Source: Polydactylus sextarius (Eukaryota > Chordata > Actinopteri > Polynemidae). Taken from it: a stretch of DNA of 64,000 nt. The translations under genes were made by a program, and so were the position numbers. The stretch covers positions 11,429,501 through 11,493,500 of the forward strand of contig CM028915.1 in NCBI GenBank assembly GCA_016801845.1, given 5' to 3'. Shown in pieces: positions 12,954 through 21,239 of this stretch (position 1 is its first letter; every line of letters starts with the position of its first letter). The notes under the pieces are model-generated. The model was not told the origin of the DNA. It made no database searches and saw nothing but the letters and a program-made list of their open reading frames with translations.

Positions 12954-15900
12954 CTCCCCATCCCATCTCTTCAGGCTCTGTCAGTCACTGAGCTGTTGCT
13001 CATTTAACTCCTCTTGCTTTTCAGATTTATTTACACCTTTGTCGTCTTTCGTCATTACTTCTCCTGACCTGGTGCAGGAGATTAAAGAAAACACGACGTA
13101 GCTGAAGTGAAAGCTGATTTTTTTATTTTTTTTTTTTTTTTTTTTTTGGTGTGGGGGTTGTTTGAAGAATATGTGAACATTTTTCATGTCTCATTTTGAT
13201 TTGATGCATTGTGTTTATATTTCCCGTGTGGCATTTTCTTACATAACCCCATTAATTCAGGAGATTGTTCTTCCGCCTACAGGTGTTTCAGTTCTCTGCT
13301 CCCTCTGTCTTTTGTTGATTTTTTTTTTTTTTTTTTTTTTTTTATATATTCAAGTGCAAATTGTTCCTCGCTGTGGCTCCCAGGTGGGATGGAGGTGGGG
13401 TGAAGGTGGAACATGAATTGCTTAGCGAACAGACAACTGGTTTAAACTTTGCTGTGCTGCATGTGCAGCATGTATTCGGACGCCCGTCTCCGTGAGCTGC
13501 AGGCTGCTGCATGCTCTCTGCGCTCTCTTGGCATGGCACATTAAAGCCAAGCTGCCGAAGCCGTTTGTCGGCAGCTATTTTTAGACTTGAAGGAGTAAAA
13601 GCCCTACCACTGCATGTTTTCTGGCTTTTAATGTGCTTCAGAAGACGAGATATTTAAAAAAAAAAAAAAAAAGAAAAAAGATTAATATTCATGGACATGG
13701 GCATAAACACATGGCAGCATGTTTAATTTCTGCAGCCGCTTACACATGCTGTTTTAAGGTTTAAATGTGGCGTGGCCTATTTTTTTCCTAACATCTCCAA
13801 ACTTGATTGGCTTCATCTGTTATATTTGACTGTTATGGCCGTGTCCCATTTCCACTTCATTCTGCCTCCAGCTCGGTTTGACTGTGATGATGAAAGGATA
13901 TCGGTGTGCACCGGTAGAAATTTCACAAGTGGCTACTTTAACAATGACACATGGTTTTCATATTGGTGTCGATTTTTAGCTGCATTCAGGTTTGAAATTA
14001 AAAAGAAAAACCTCAGACACTCCCTAATTTCTTTTGCCTTCCACTGAGCATGTGCATGTATACATTATAGTATTTATAGTGGGAAAACTGGGACACTGCT
14101 TACCTTTTTTTTTTATATTAAACGTAGTGTTCTCATCTGCCATCTCCTGTCCCCATGGCAACTATGTGACCACTGATGTTGGCTGATTTTTTTTTTTTTT
14201 TTTTTTTTTTCTCTTCCCACATCTTGAGCTGGTAATTCTGAGGGTTTTGGTTAAAGTGAATTTCAACACAGAAATGGACGCCACAGTGCTCCCTCACGCA
14301 CAAATACTCTATTCCTACAGTCCCTCTAGTACGAGTGGGATCAATTATATGGTGAGGATATATAGATTTTTCTATAATATCTTGGCCAATGAGAAGTATT
14401 TTTTTTTTTTTTTTTTTGATTGAATTGATTTTGTTTCAAAGAGACAATATAATAGTATCAATATAAACCCACATATACAATGACAATAATAATAGGATTT
14501 GGGGATTTTGACTTCATAAACTACCCTTGCCCTCTACACAAGGATTAAGATATGTCTTTTTTTTTTTTTTTTTTTTTAATATGATCACGCAGCCAAGTGA
14601 GTGACATCCATTTGTGTGCATGTCTCACTGGATTATGCATCACATGCTGCTGCTTTTGTACCAAAAAAACACAGTGTTTTATAAACACCTTGAAAATGTT
14701 TAGGATCATTATGCTGAGATGATGGACCTGAGCTTGATAAGTAAGATTTTTTTTTTTTTTGTTTTGTTTTTAATCTCTCCCTCCGCAGTAGATGCGCCTT
14801 CAGGAGATCATATCCTCCTCCATCATTACTGTAGCTCCCTCTTCCTTCTTTCATGAATGCCACAGTTTGCAGCTCTTTATTAGCAGGGTGCACACAGCGG
14901 CGAGAACATCCGCATTCTCTCACATCTTACCCCACGCTGAGAGGAGTGTGGCCGTCTAAATGTTGCCAGCAGCAGTAGCAGCATGCATCGATAAAGAGCC
15001 CTGAGTGCACAGAGGCAACACTTGCCGTGTTACTGCTTTATTCCACCGTAGCACTGTGGTATCCACCACAACACATCCCATCACCTTCCTTTGGTTTAAG
15101 TTTGGCGTTTGTTGAGTTGGACCGCTATGAAATTCACATCAGTGACTGACTCACCAAGTCCGTGTTGAGTAACTGATCACTGTTGCTATAACAGTAGTAT
15201 CAGTGTCAGTCTCTAAGAGAAAATGTAATTATCCCATCATGATATCACACTTAGACTGTGTTAAAAATACTGACAGCAGGGAACAACTTCACTATTTTAA
15301 ACAACAAAGACACATCTGTGCTTAAATGATTTATTTGAATAAAAAAATAAACACGGAAGTAAAACAGTAATTTGTACCGTGTAATACAAAAAACAATATT
15401 GGATATTTATTAAAAAAAAACTATATTATCCTAAATTCAAGACGAAAACACTGAAAATTTAATAAGATCCTCGTGACAATGTACCAACCAGGGACCCTCA
15501 TTAAATGTTATCCTCTTCCTCTCCTCTCTTCCCTTCACCTGTCGACTGTCTCATAGTTGGCAGAAAATGCCCAAAATACTTCCTGGAAAGTCAAGGAAAT
15601 AAAAAATGAATCACTCAGAGGAAAAGCACGGATCTGTCAAACTGGGCAGGCAATTATACAAACACTCCACCAAACCATAGTATTCCTGGATTCACTGTCT
15701 TGTCTTGCAGCACGGTTTGTCATTGAAAAGCAGTCAAGGACAGACAAGGGTCTGCACTTGTTATCTTTAGCAAACTAACACCGTGAACCAACCCCTTAAA
15801 CTATTTTCCAGTGGAACAAATGTGATACTGCAAAATGATGGTGATGAAAGCTGAAAGGCAGAGTTGCCCCATGTGAACATACACTATATGGCCAAAAGTA

Positions 15901-17582
15901 TTCGCTCACCTGCCTTGACTCTCATATGAACTTAAGTGACATCCCATTCCTAATCCATAGGGTTTAATATGACGTTGGTCCACCGTTTGCAGCTATAACA
16001 GCTTCAACTTTTCTGGATCCAGTCAGGACTCTGTGCAGGCCAGTCAAGTTCATCCACACCAGACTCTGTAATCTTTTATGTCTTTATGGACCTTGCTTTG
16101 TGCACTGGTGCACAGTCATGTTGGAAGAGGAAGGGGCCAGCTCCACACTGTTCCCACAAAGTTGGGACCATGGAATTGTCCAAAATATTTCGGTATGCTG
16201 AAGCATTGAGAGCTCCTTTCACTGGAACTAAGAGGCTAAGCCCAGCTCCTGAAAAACAACCCCACACCATAAACCCCTCCACCAAACTTTAAACTTGGCA
16301 CAGTGCAGTCAGACAAGTACTGTTCTCCTGGCAACCGCCAAACCCAGACTCATCCATCAGATTGCCAGCGTGATTCGTCTCTCCAGAGAACGTGTCTCCA
16401 CTACTCCAGTTGCGGTGTGCTTTACACCACTGCATCCGACGTGTTGTGTTGCACTTGGTGATGTATGGCTTGGATGCAGCTGCACGGCTATGGAAACCCA
16501 TTCCATGAAGCTCTCGGTGCACTGTTCTTGAGCTAATCTGAAGGCCACATGAAGTTTGTAAGGTCTGTAGCGACTGACTCTGCAGAAAGTTGGTGACCTC
16601 TTTGCACTATGCGCCTCGGCATCCGCCGACCCCGCTCCATCAGTTTACGTGGCCACTTTGTCCCTGAGTTGCTGTCATTCCCAAACACTTCCATGTTCTT
16701 ATAATACAGTTGACTGTGGAATATTTAGCAGCGAGGACATTTCACGACTAGATTTGTTGCACAGGTGGCGTCCTACCACAGTTCCACGCTGGAATTCACT
16801 GAGCTCCTGAGAGCGACCCATTCTTTCCCAAATGTTTGTTAAAACAGTCTGCATGCCTAGGTGCTTGATTTTATACACCTGTGGCCATGGAAGTGATTGG
16901 AATACCTGATTCCGATTATTTGGATGGATGAGCGAATACTTTTGGCAACTGTGTGTGTGTTGTGTTCACAGAGACATGTAGGTTATCCAGGGCTACATTT
17001 GTCACAGGCCAAAGCGCAGGCGGTTGTGCAGCAATTTATTGTTGAAATAATCAGAATCTCTAGATTCTTTTGTTGATTAGAAAATGTTTTGGTGCAGCAT
17101 CATGATTTTACGTGTCCTGATACAGATACGTTCCTGTGAAGAGCCCATTTCCGTGTCTAAGGGGGAAAAAAATAAATCTGTAGAAGTGCAGTACAACAGG
17201 GGAGAAGAAACTCACTTTGTGAGTCTGTATCAAATCCTCAACTTATTCCCAGCTGAGACCAGCATCAAAGACCAGAGTTGCCTTTATTTCCTCAAGTGTA
17301 GCTGTGCATCTCTACTGCTGTCTGTCCGATAAAGACTTAATTAGGAAGAGTTTTATCCTAAAGCTGTTTTTTTTTTCCTTACCGTCTTAAAAATAATGAA
17401 CTTCGTATGACTTGTTGTAACTTGTGAACTTTGTCCCGCTTATCTTCTTTTAACAGAACAGCTTATAAGTCACATCACATCATACTCAAAACCTTCTCTT
17501 CTTCCAGGTCTCTCTGAAGTGCAGAGCTCCAGAGGTTTCCCAGTGTGTGTTCCAGAGCTACGAGGCGGTGCTGAAGAACTGA
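1..17582 (+). CDS. ap1b1: AP-1 complex subunit beta-1, 3' part of gene (20 coding exons)
   Basis: This gene encodes the large beta subunit of the AP-1 clathrin adaptor, which sorts cargo between trans-Golgi network and endosomes. Twenty exons join in frame with GT-AG introns: 1-166, 396-586, 698-919, 1076-1196, 1285-1380, 1779-1894, 3094-3259, 4058-4156, 4885-5144, 5497-5698, 5916-5936, 6167-6280, 6762-6791, 6888-7022, 7121-7266, 7351-7480, 10033-10117, 10607-10693, 11308-11462 and 17508-17582. Together they give 871 codons from about human residue 121 to the stop. Order: HEAT-repeat trunk (to about 5100), Pro/Gly-rich hinge with clathrin box LLNLD (5594-5608), then the appendage ear from VWLPAMKAKG (7121) to the stop. 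AP-1 rather than AP-2 beta is shown by trunk residues such as MEMLPKDLDYYGTL, SAEPELQ and KHEMKVFF, and by NSFGLAPAGPLQV in the ear. The 5' exons are outside the window. Confidence 0.97.
396..586 (+). CDS. ap1b1: ap1b1 exon (trunk, VVANAVAALSEIAESHP)
   Basis: The acceptor AG is at 394-395 and the donor GT at 587-588. It starts in phase 0 and ends in phase 2. It encodes the trunk helix pair containing LLTALNECTEWGQIFILDCL, nearly invariant in AP-1 and AP-2 beta subunits. Confidence 0.95.
698..919 (+). CDS. ap1b1: ap1b1 exon (trunk, ICERVTPRLSHANSAVV)
   Basis: The acceptor AG is at 696-697 and the donor GT at 920-921. The split Ser and Arg codons at its ends join correctly to the neighbouring exons. 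MEMLPKDLDYYGTLLKK and SAEPELQYVALRN identify beta-1 rather than the AP-2 beta paralogue. Confidence 0.95.
1076..1196 (+). CDS. ap1b1: ap1b1 exon (trunk, PEILKHEMKVFFVKYND)
   Basis: It is preceded by a strong poly-T tract and AG at 1074-1075, and the donor GT is at 1197. It encodes PEILKHEMKVFFVKYND to ASQANIAQ. KHEMKV (versus KQEIKV in AP-2 beta) supports the AP-1 assignment. Confidence 0.95.
1285..1380 (+). CDS. ap1b1: ap1b1 exon (trunk, VLAELKEYATEVDVDFV)
   Basis: A 32-codon exon, phase 0 at both ends, with AG at 1283-1284 and GTGAGT after 1380. It encodes a very conserved trunk segment ending RAIGRCAIKVE. Confidence 0.95.
1381..1778 (+). other. ap1b1 intron, no other feature
   Basis: An AT-rich intron of 398 bases between two trunk exons. 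I see no gene or recognisable repeat in it. Confidence 0.8.
1779..1894 (+). CDS. ap1b1: ap1b1 exon (trunk, QSAERCVSTLLDLIQTK)
   Basis: AG is at 1777-1778 and donor GTAAGT at 1895-1900. The exon ends in phase 2 (AA of a Lys codon). It encodes QSAERCVSTLLDLIQ to FRKYPNK. Confidence 0.95.
1895..3093 (+). other. ap1b1 intron, no other feature
   Basis: A 1.2 kb intron between the FRKYPNK and YESVIATL exons. I inspected it for a box C/D snoRNA, because human AP1B1 hosts one, and found none that I could support. Confidence 0.8.
3094..3259 (+). CDS. ap1b1: ap1b1 exon (trunk, YESVIATLCENLDSLDEP)
   Basis: AG is at 3092-3093 and donor GT at 3260-3261. It encodes YESVIATLCENLDSL, AAMIWIVGEYAERIDNAD and FLEGFHDESTQ, hallmark trunk sequence of beta adaptins. 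Confidence 0.95.
3260..4057 (+). other. ap1b1 intron, no other feature
   Basis: A 0.8 kb intron of unique-looking AT-rich sequence. No gene or repeat was recognised. Confidence 0.8.
4058..4156 (+). CDS. ap1b1: ap1b1 exon (trunk, VQLQLLTAIVKLFLKKP)
   Basis: A 33-codon phase-0 exon with AG at 4056-4057 and GTGAGT at 4157. It encodes VQLQLLTAIVKLFLKKP to QVLSLATQ. Confidence 0.95.
4157..4884 (+). other. ap1b1 intron, no other feature
   Basis: A 0.7 kb intron. Nothing beyond AT-rich sequence and a short A run near 4493 was seen. Confidence 0.8.
4885..5144 (+). CDS. ap1b1: ap1b1 exon (end of trunk, start of hinge)
   Basis: AG is at 4883-4884 and donor GTGAGT at 5145. It encodes DSDNPDLRDRGYIYWRLL to YHKPPSAFVEGSRG, the last helices of the trunk, then enters the flexible hinge. 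Confidence 0.95.
5145..5496 (+). other. ap1b1 intron, no other feature
   Basis: A 352-base intron between the end-of-trunk exon and the clathrin-box exon. It has a T-rich 3' end that serves as polypyrimidine tract; nothing else was recognised. Confidence 0.8.
5497..5698 (+). CDS. ap1b1: ap1b1 exon (hinge with clathrin box)
   Basis: AG is at 5495-5496 and donor GTAGGT at 5699. The exon is rich in Pro, Ala and Gly and contains VIPSQGDLLGDLLNLDL. The LLNLD clathrin box (5594-5608) is the known clathrin-binding motif of beta adaptins. It ends MDLLGGGLDSL. Confidence 0.95.
5916..5936 (+). CDS. ap1b1: ap1b1 hinge micro-exon, 7 codons
   Basis: A 21-base exon encoding MGDESEP, flanked by CTGCAG and GGTAACT. 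It matches MGDEPEG at the same place in mammalian AP1B1, where I recall it as an alternatively included segment. It is phase 0 at both ends, so it can be included or skipped without changing frame. Confidence 0.85.
6167..6280 (+). CDS. ap1b1: ap1b1 candidate hinge exon, 38 codons, Pro/Ser-rich
   Basis: An open 114-base segment between a pyrimidine-rich acceptor (AG 6165-6166) and donor GTAAAG (6281). It is phase 0 on both sides. It encodes 11 Pro and 5 Ser residues with five Ser/Thr-Pro sites. I know no equivalent in mammalian AP1B1. The splice signals, the open frame and the low-complexity hinge-like composition support a real, probably alternative, exon; intronic chance is the alternative. 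Confidence 0.6.
6281..6761 (+). other. ap1b1 intron in the hinge region
   Basis: A 481-base intron separating the 38-codon candidate exon from the 10-codon micro-exon. No further exon is evident. A T-rich tract at about 6720-6755 serves the downstream acceptor. Confidence 0.75.
6762..6791 (+). CDS. ap1b1: ap1b1 hinge micro-exon, 10 codons
   Basis: A 30-base phase-0 exon encoding LGGDLGGSPA, with acceptor AG at 6760-6761 after a pyrimidine tract and donor GTAAGT at 6792. GGSPA resembles the hinge of AP-2 beta (IGGSPAV as I remember it) more than that of mammalian AP1B1. Confidence 0.75.
6888..7022 (+). CDS. ap1b1: ap1b1 exon (distal hinge)
   Basis: AG is at 6886-6887 and donor GTGAGT at 7023. 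It encodes 45 codons from MGAAFSAAPAAMPAS to GAYSPPKT. The LDDLFDLGGGVG segment matches SDLFDLTSGVG of human AP1B1 at the hinge-ear border. Confidence 0.93.
7121..7266 (+). CDS. ap1b1: ap1b1 exon (ear, VWLPAMKAKGLEITGTF)
   Basis: AG is at 7119-7120 and donor GT at 7267. It begins the appendage beta-sandwich with VWLPAMKAKGLEITGTF and ends in DFAIQFNRN with a split Ser codon. Confidence 0.95.
7351..7480 (+). CDS. ap1b1: ap1b1 exon (ear, FGLAPAGPLQV)
   Basis: AG is at 7349-7350 and donor GTAACA at 7481. It encodes SFGLAPAGPLQVLTPLSPN and VTLPLNTVGPVMKMEPL. FGLAPA-PLQV is diagnostic for AP-1 beta. Confidence 0.95.
7481..10032 (+). other. ap1b1 intron with SINE relic
   Basis: A 2.55 kb intron that splits the ear domain. 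Apart from a reverse-oriented SINE relic at 7562-7735 I see no gene. It ends in a long T/C-rich tract at about 9960-10015 before the acceptor. Confidence 0.8.
7562..7735 (-). repeat. tRNA-headed SINE relic, reverse orientation
   Basis: Read on the minus strand it begins with an RNA polymerase III A-box-like TAGCTGAGTGGTTAGG (near 7733-7710). A decayed B-box-like AGTTAGAATCCCG (7661-7675 region) follows, then a C/T-rich body and an AATAAAGAC-type tail near 7565-7590. This arrangement is that of common teleost tRNA-derived SINEs. A second, shorter copy of the same type lies at 62731-62832. The decayed B box and long body argue against a functional tRNA. Confidence 0.65.
10033..10117 (+). CDS. 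ap1b1: ap1b1 exon (ear, VAVKNNIDVFYFSC)
   Basis: AG is at 10031-10032 and donor GTGAGT at 10118. It encodes VAVKNNIDVFYFSCQYP and MLFVEDGKM at the junction of the two ear subdomains. Confidence 0.95.
10118..10606 (+). other. ap1b1 intron, no other feature
   Basis: A 489-base intron in the ear-coding region. No gene or repeat was recognised. Confidence 0.8.
10607..10693 (+). CDS. ap1b1: ap1b1 exon (ear platform, ERQVFLATWKDIP)
   Basis: AG is at 10605-10606 and donor GTGAGA at 10694. It encodes ERQVFLATWKDIPNDNESQ and FQIKDCHLNS, the start of the platform subdomain. Confidence 0.95.
10694..11307 (+). other. ap1b1 intron, no other feature
   Basis: A 614-base intron. A GTGATGA motif at 10870 and CTGA at 10904 superficially resemble snoRNA boxes but are far too close together. 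Confidence 0.8.
11308..11462 (+). CDS. ap1b1: ap1b1 exon (ear platform, TNGIWVLAELRVQ)
   Basis: AG is at 11306-11307 and donor GTTAGT at 11463. It encodes DAASNKLQGSNIFTIAKR to ELRVQAGNPNYT, including DGQDMLYQ and TNGIWVLAE. Confidence 0.95.
12923..12949. repeat. (TA)n microsatellite
   Basis: A run of alternating T and A of about 26 bases within the last ap1b1 intron. Confidence 0.9.
13118..14760 (+). repeat. cluster of long poly-T tracts
   Basis: Six tracts of about 14-30 T on the + strand lie within 1.65 kb: 13118-13147 (one interruption), 13319-13343, 14187-14210, 14399-14417, 14557-14577 and 14747-14760. One poly-A tract (13656-13672) lies among them. Confidence 0.9.
15880..16955 (-). 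mobile_element. Tc1/mariner-family transposon relic
   Basis: The two ends carry inverted copies of an 18-base core, GCCAAAAGTATTCGCTCA at 15891-15908 and its complement at 16929-16946. Between them, on the minus strand, lie broken pieces of a Tc1-like transposase. 16285-16076 reads MVEGFMVWGCFSGAGLSL and DNSMVPTLWEQ, with HDCAPVHKA close to the catalytic-Asp region of Tc1 proteins. 16522-16289 carries other conserved segments in another frame. At about 1.08 kb with several frame breaks it is shorter than a typical active element and surely inactive. It sits inside the last ap1b1 intron, opposite to the gene. Confidence 0.9.
16076..16548 (-). pseudogene. Tc1-like transposase fragments (broken)
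   Basis: Minus-strand remains of a DDE transposase in at least two reading frames with a frameshift near 16287. Visible pieces include WGCFSGAG and the HDCAPVHKA segment. No intact ORF spans the expected roughly 340 residues. Confidence 0.85.
17508..17582 (+). CDS. ap1b1: ap1b1 terminal coding exon
   Basis: AG is at 17506-17507; the stop TGA is at 17580-17582. It encodes VSLKCRAPEVSQCVFQ and YEAVLKN, matching the usual C-terminus of beta adaptins (…ILKN). It lies 6 kb after the previous exon. Confidence 0.95.
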   Translation, partial: VSLKCRAPEVSQCVFQSYEAVLKN

Positions 17583-18744
17583 AACCCCACCCCTCACCCC
17601 CTAATCCTCTTCATCCACCCCAACGACCCACATCACCCCGGCCGCTGCCCTCAGAGTCTCCTGGCGCCTCCTCTCTTGCTTTCTCCTCTCCTGACCCAGG
17701 GACCACGTTAAAACCTCTCGCAGTTCAGGAGCCACTTCCTGCCGTGTCGGACCTGCTCTGCACTCTGTATGTCATCCAGCTGTTTATAATTAGGATGTTT
17801 AAAAATCTACTGTCTCATTTCAAACCATGTTCTCATTTGTTTTTTTTTTATTTTGTTTTAAGACTGAGATGTCTGGGTCACTTTCTATGCTACCGTTTGT
17901 GTATAAGTTTCATTTTCAGGAAATTATCTTGTGATAAATTATCCAAATGAACACTTTGAGGCTGAACAGGCCCTCTGTGACATCCTTTACTCTTTTCGGG
18001 GACAGACGGTTGTATGACTTGTATTCCCTTGACTCTTTTCTCTGCATGAGGATCTTTAATCATTATCTATCCCTACTGCTCTGCAACTAGGAGACTATTT
18101 TTAGCGTCTGCAATCAGCAGGTGAATCATCACTGTGGGCATATTTATTTGGGGTAATTTCAATTAAAATGCGGCAGAAAAAGGCTTTAACTCTCCTACCC
18201 CCCCACCCTTCTCTCTGCCTGTGTGAAGTGGAAGGTGGCTGTCTAGGCCTTAGAAGAGACATAAATATTTACAAACTACATTATTGTTGTCTTTGTCATT
18301 TTATAGAGTTTTCTTTAGTGTAGCGGTTAGCAGCGGGATCGGATCCTCTGCTCTCCCCTAAAGGCAGAATGTCAAACGTGTGCTGTGTGCGTGGAAACTG
18401 TTTGTCAGTTAGTTGATTCTTTTAATTTTTACATCAATATCTGGACATTTTATAGACTAGCAGCGGTCCTCCACCAACTGCTCTCTTACTTATTCATTCC
18501 ATGGTTTAATTTGTGTCTCGTTAGTGTCTGTGTGGCAATTTGGCCGAGAGCCTCAGGTGTCGTAGGTTTTGTTATTTGCTGCTCTTTCCCCTGCGTCAGT
18601 GACAGCCACTTGGGCTCCTCTGCCTCTTTGCTCTGTCTTTATATTCTCATCGCAGCCTTTTGAGCACTATGGCCACCTGAGATGAAGGCTCAGGTGAGAT
18701 GACTCCTGAGCGTCTGACGTCATGGAAGTGTAACACTCACGTGT

Positions 18745-18750
18745 AATAAA
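18745..18750 (+). terminator. candidate polyadenylation signal of ap1b1
   Basis: A canonical AATAAA in the 3' flank, 1.16 kb after the stop, followed by GTGCACATGTCGGTGG. It is the first canonical hexamer after the stop that I found. Confidence 0.5.
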
Positions 18751-19111
18751 GTGCACATGTCGGTGGCGCGCCCCATCTCAGCTGAAACAAGGCAACAACA
18801 TCCAGTGTCCCCATTTTACCCTCGAATCACAGATTAATTGGATTTCTCTTTTCGAGTCATTACACTGAAACCCCCTTTTATCAGCTCTACGGGGTGAACG
18901 CACCTACACGAACACCTTTTACACTTTACAACAGAGGTGGCTGTGTAAGTCTGAGTGTGTGTCTTTGTGTGTGGTGACGGCTGATTCATTTGAAATGCTG
19001 TAAAAAAAATTAAAAAAAATAAAAAAGAAAATAGAAAAAAACGAAGTTTAATCAGATGTTTTTGATTGACATGATTTTGTTCATTGTGTGTACATCATTT
19101 GAAAACAAACT

Positions 19112-19117
19112 ATTAAA
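19112..19117 (+). terminator. candidate distal polyadenylation signal of ap1b1
   Basis: ATTAAA, the commonest variant hexamer, is followed within about 30 bases by a T-rich stretch (19136-19146). It could be the distal end of the transcript. Confidence 0.45.
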
Positions 19118-19135
19118 AGTCTTGATAAATCCAGG

Positions 19136-21000
19136 TTTTTTTTCTCTCTCGCTTATTTAATATTTTGCCAAAAGTTAATAGAATGTTTTATTTTAGTGGC
19201 ACATTGTGTTGATGCCAAAGTCTCAGCGTCACTGGAGGCAAAACATTATCTAAGTTTTATTTGCTGAAGTCTAAAGTTCACATTCCTCATGTCCCTGGAA
19301 GACACGGTGCATATTTATTTTTTTTAAAACCACAATCACTGTTGTTGACCTTTTGAGGTGTTCACCTTTCTTCCCTCACGGGTTCCTCTGCTCCTCTCTG
19401 GTGTTACAAACCCTGCAGCCGCCACATCTTTTACATACAAAACTCAGCAGGCTCTCGAGCTCGAGGAAAGGTCTGAGGTTTATCCACAACCAAATTCATC
19501 TTTCCAGGTGGAACATGTCCTCTAATGACGGGAGTTTAAAGTCTGAGCTGGAAAGGAGGAACACAAACTGATCTCGGATCTGTTCCTTTGTGAGCGACAA
19601 AGGTTGGCCACGTTCACAGACGCAAAATCACTGACCAGAGACAAGTCAGCGGTGCAAAGCTGTGACAACACTCGCCAACTCCTCTACTGATGAATGATCT
19701 ATAATATTGATCCGGTGTGATCAATGCATTCCAACAGGGGGCGCCACTGCATTGCATTTTGGCAAAGACCTCTCCATCCGTATAAATGGACCTGTTATCG
19801 ATTTCCACACCACTGAGCAAGTTAACACCAAGAAAAATTATATTTGAATGCTGTAAAAATTGATTTACAATAGTGTCGCTATGGACACAGACATTTATTA
19901 ATTTTATTTCCCAACCTGAACAAGACTACACGCCCTTTCATTCATTTGTTGGCTTAAATCTAAACACCAATAAACAATAACTCTTCACTTAATGTGTTAA
20001 AACACGGTTGTAGAGGCTGAAAAGACCAACTACTCCTCTGTTTGATTGGTGTGACGCTTTTAAAAGCGGTGCATGAAAAAGAAGAGTGTATTTTTAGAGC
20101 AGCACTTTCATCACGTGCACGTACCAGGGAGTAAGCCCATAAATTCAGGTCAGAGTTGATAACAAAAGAAATCATTTACATTTTTCTTCCTTTGACACAT
20201 GAAGACGTTTCTCCTGTATTTTTCTTTCTACTGAAACATTTACAGATCTCACATTTGTGAGGTTTGGCTAATAAGGCATCTTTTTTTAATAGAATATAAA
20301 TAGAAGGGATCGTCAGTTTTAACTATTGGCTGCTTTGGCAATTTATTTGTAATGAATTAACTCCTTGAATGGCTGCAAATATAAAATAACAGACAACCTA
20401 CAACCTATTAAACATTTACAACTGTAGACTGTCAGGTTTGTTGCCAAAACACTTTATTTCTGAGTAACATAACATCAGATCTGATGATGTGTTAGAATCT
20501 ATTATTATTAATGAATTACTAACGTTTATTATCACATTATTACCAGTCTTAAAGGATAAACAATGACAAAGTAATTGAATCTGTGGGCGAGGGGCCCCAG
20601 AGGGTTTAGGGGCCAATCTGGACTCCTCCATGTTTCTCTTATGAATTACTTTACAACTAAGCTATAATATTTTTAAGACACGTCCTTTTTTCTTACTGTT
20701 CCAGAGTTTACAGGCTCATTTCCAATTTCTCTTCTCTGCATCATAAAAGTGTGCGATGTTTATTTCTCACACTTGTCACCTAAAGTGGATTTGTGGCCAT
20801 CGAGTGCCACTGCCATCCGACCAAGCCGGTGATTGATGGGACACATCGTCCCTGCCCCTGCCCGAGGACCCTCTCAGTAATAAGTGGTGGCCCTCAGAGA
20901 TACGGTGTGCAGTCCTGCGCTTTCTCTCTCCGTGACCCTCACACTGAGATGATGCATGGTGCGTGGCCTCCTCTTTCTTTGCCATTTATTCGTGGTGTAT
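19136..21000. other. intergenic region ap1b1-rasl10a
   Basis: About 1.9 kb without a supported gene. It contains the CTCF-like motif at 19731-19745. Otherwise I see AT-rich unique-looking sequence. Confidence 0.7.
19731..19745 (+). promoter_or_regulatory. CTCF-like binding motif
   Basis: CCAACAGGGGGCGCC agrees with the CTCF core consensus CCASYAGRKGGCRSY at 14 of 15 positions. It lies between the 3' end of ap1b1 and the rasl10a promoter, in forward orientation. Occupancy is inferred only. Confidence 0.5.
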
Positions 21001-21011
21001 GAGAGAGAGAG

Positions 21012-21037
<26 letters not shown>
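21001..21037. repeat. (GA)n microsatellite
   Basis: A purine run of GA repeats about 900 bases upstream of the rasl10a start codon, followed by a short (CA)n tract at 21073-21088. Confidence 0.9.
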
Positions 21038-21042
<5 letters not shown>

Positions 21043-21239
21043 GCATCATCAGCCCACGTCTCTCCATCGGCAGACACACACACACACAATGCTCGTTAAT
21101 AGGCTCCAGATGCCTTCACAAGAAACGCACGTCTGCGGGTTGTGTGGATAGCTTCACCTCTCCTCCAACCGCGCAGATGTGAACTGATCTCTCTTGTCGT
21201 CGTCGAAAAAAAAATAACAAAACAAAACGGGAAGATTAT

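Larger units (their letters stand above)
11463..17507 (+). other. ap1b1 last intron, repeat-rich
   Basis: A 6.0 kb intron before the terminal exon. It holds a (TA)n tract at about 12923-12948, a cluster of long poly-T tracts between 13118 and 14760, and the Tc1 relic at 15880-16955. No additional exon was recognised. Confidence 0.85.
17583..19135 (+). other. ap1b1: ap1b1 3' untranslated region (inferred extent)
   Basis: The sequence after the stop codon has no further exon. Candidate polyadenylation signals are AATAAA at 18745-18750, AATAAA at 19018-19023 and ATTAAA at 19112-19117. The last is followed by T-rich sequence, so the UTR may be about 1.2-1.6 kb. The actual cleavage site is inferred. 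Confidence 0.6.

Noticed and set aside
16076..16531. Protein-coding genes in the 15.9-16.9 kb interval
   Set aside because: These are fragments of a dead Tc1 transposase and their antisense shadows, bounded by terminal inverted repeats.
167..17507. Possible box C/D snoRNA in an ap1b1 intron (human AP1B1 hosts SNORD125)
   Set aside because: I looked by eye for RTGATGA with CTGA at 60-100 bases and a terminal stem. Candidates such as 10870-10907 and 13887 have wrong spacing or no stem.
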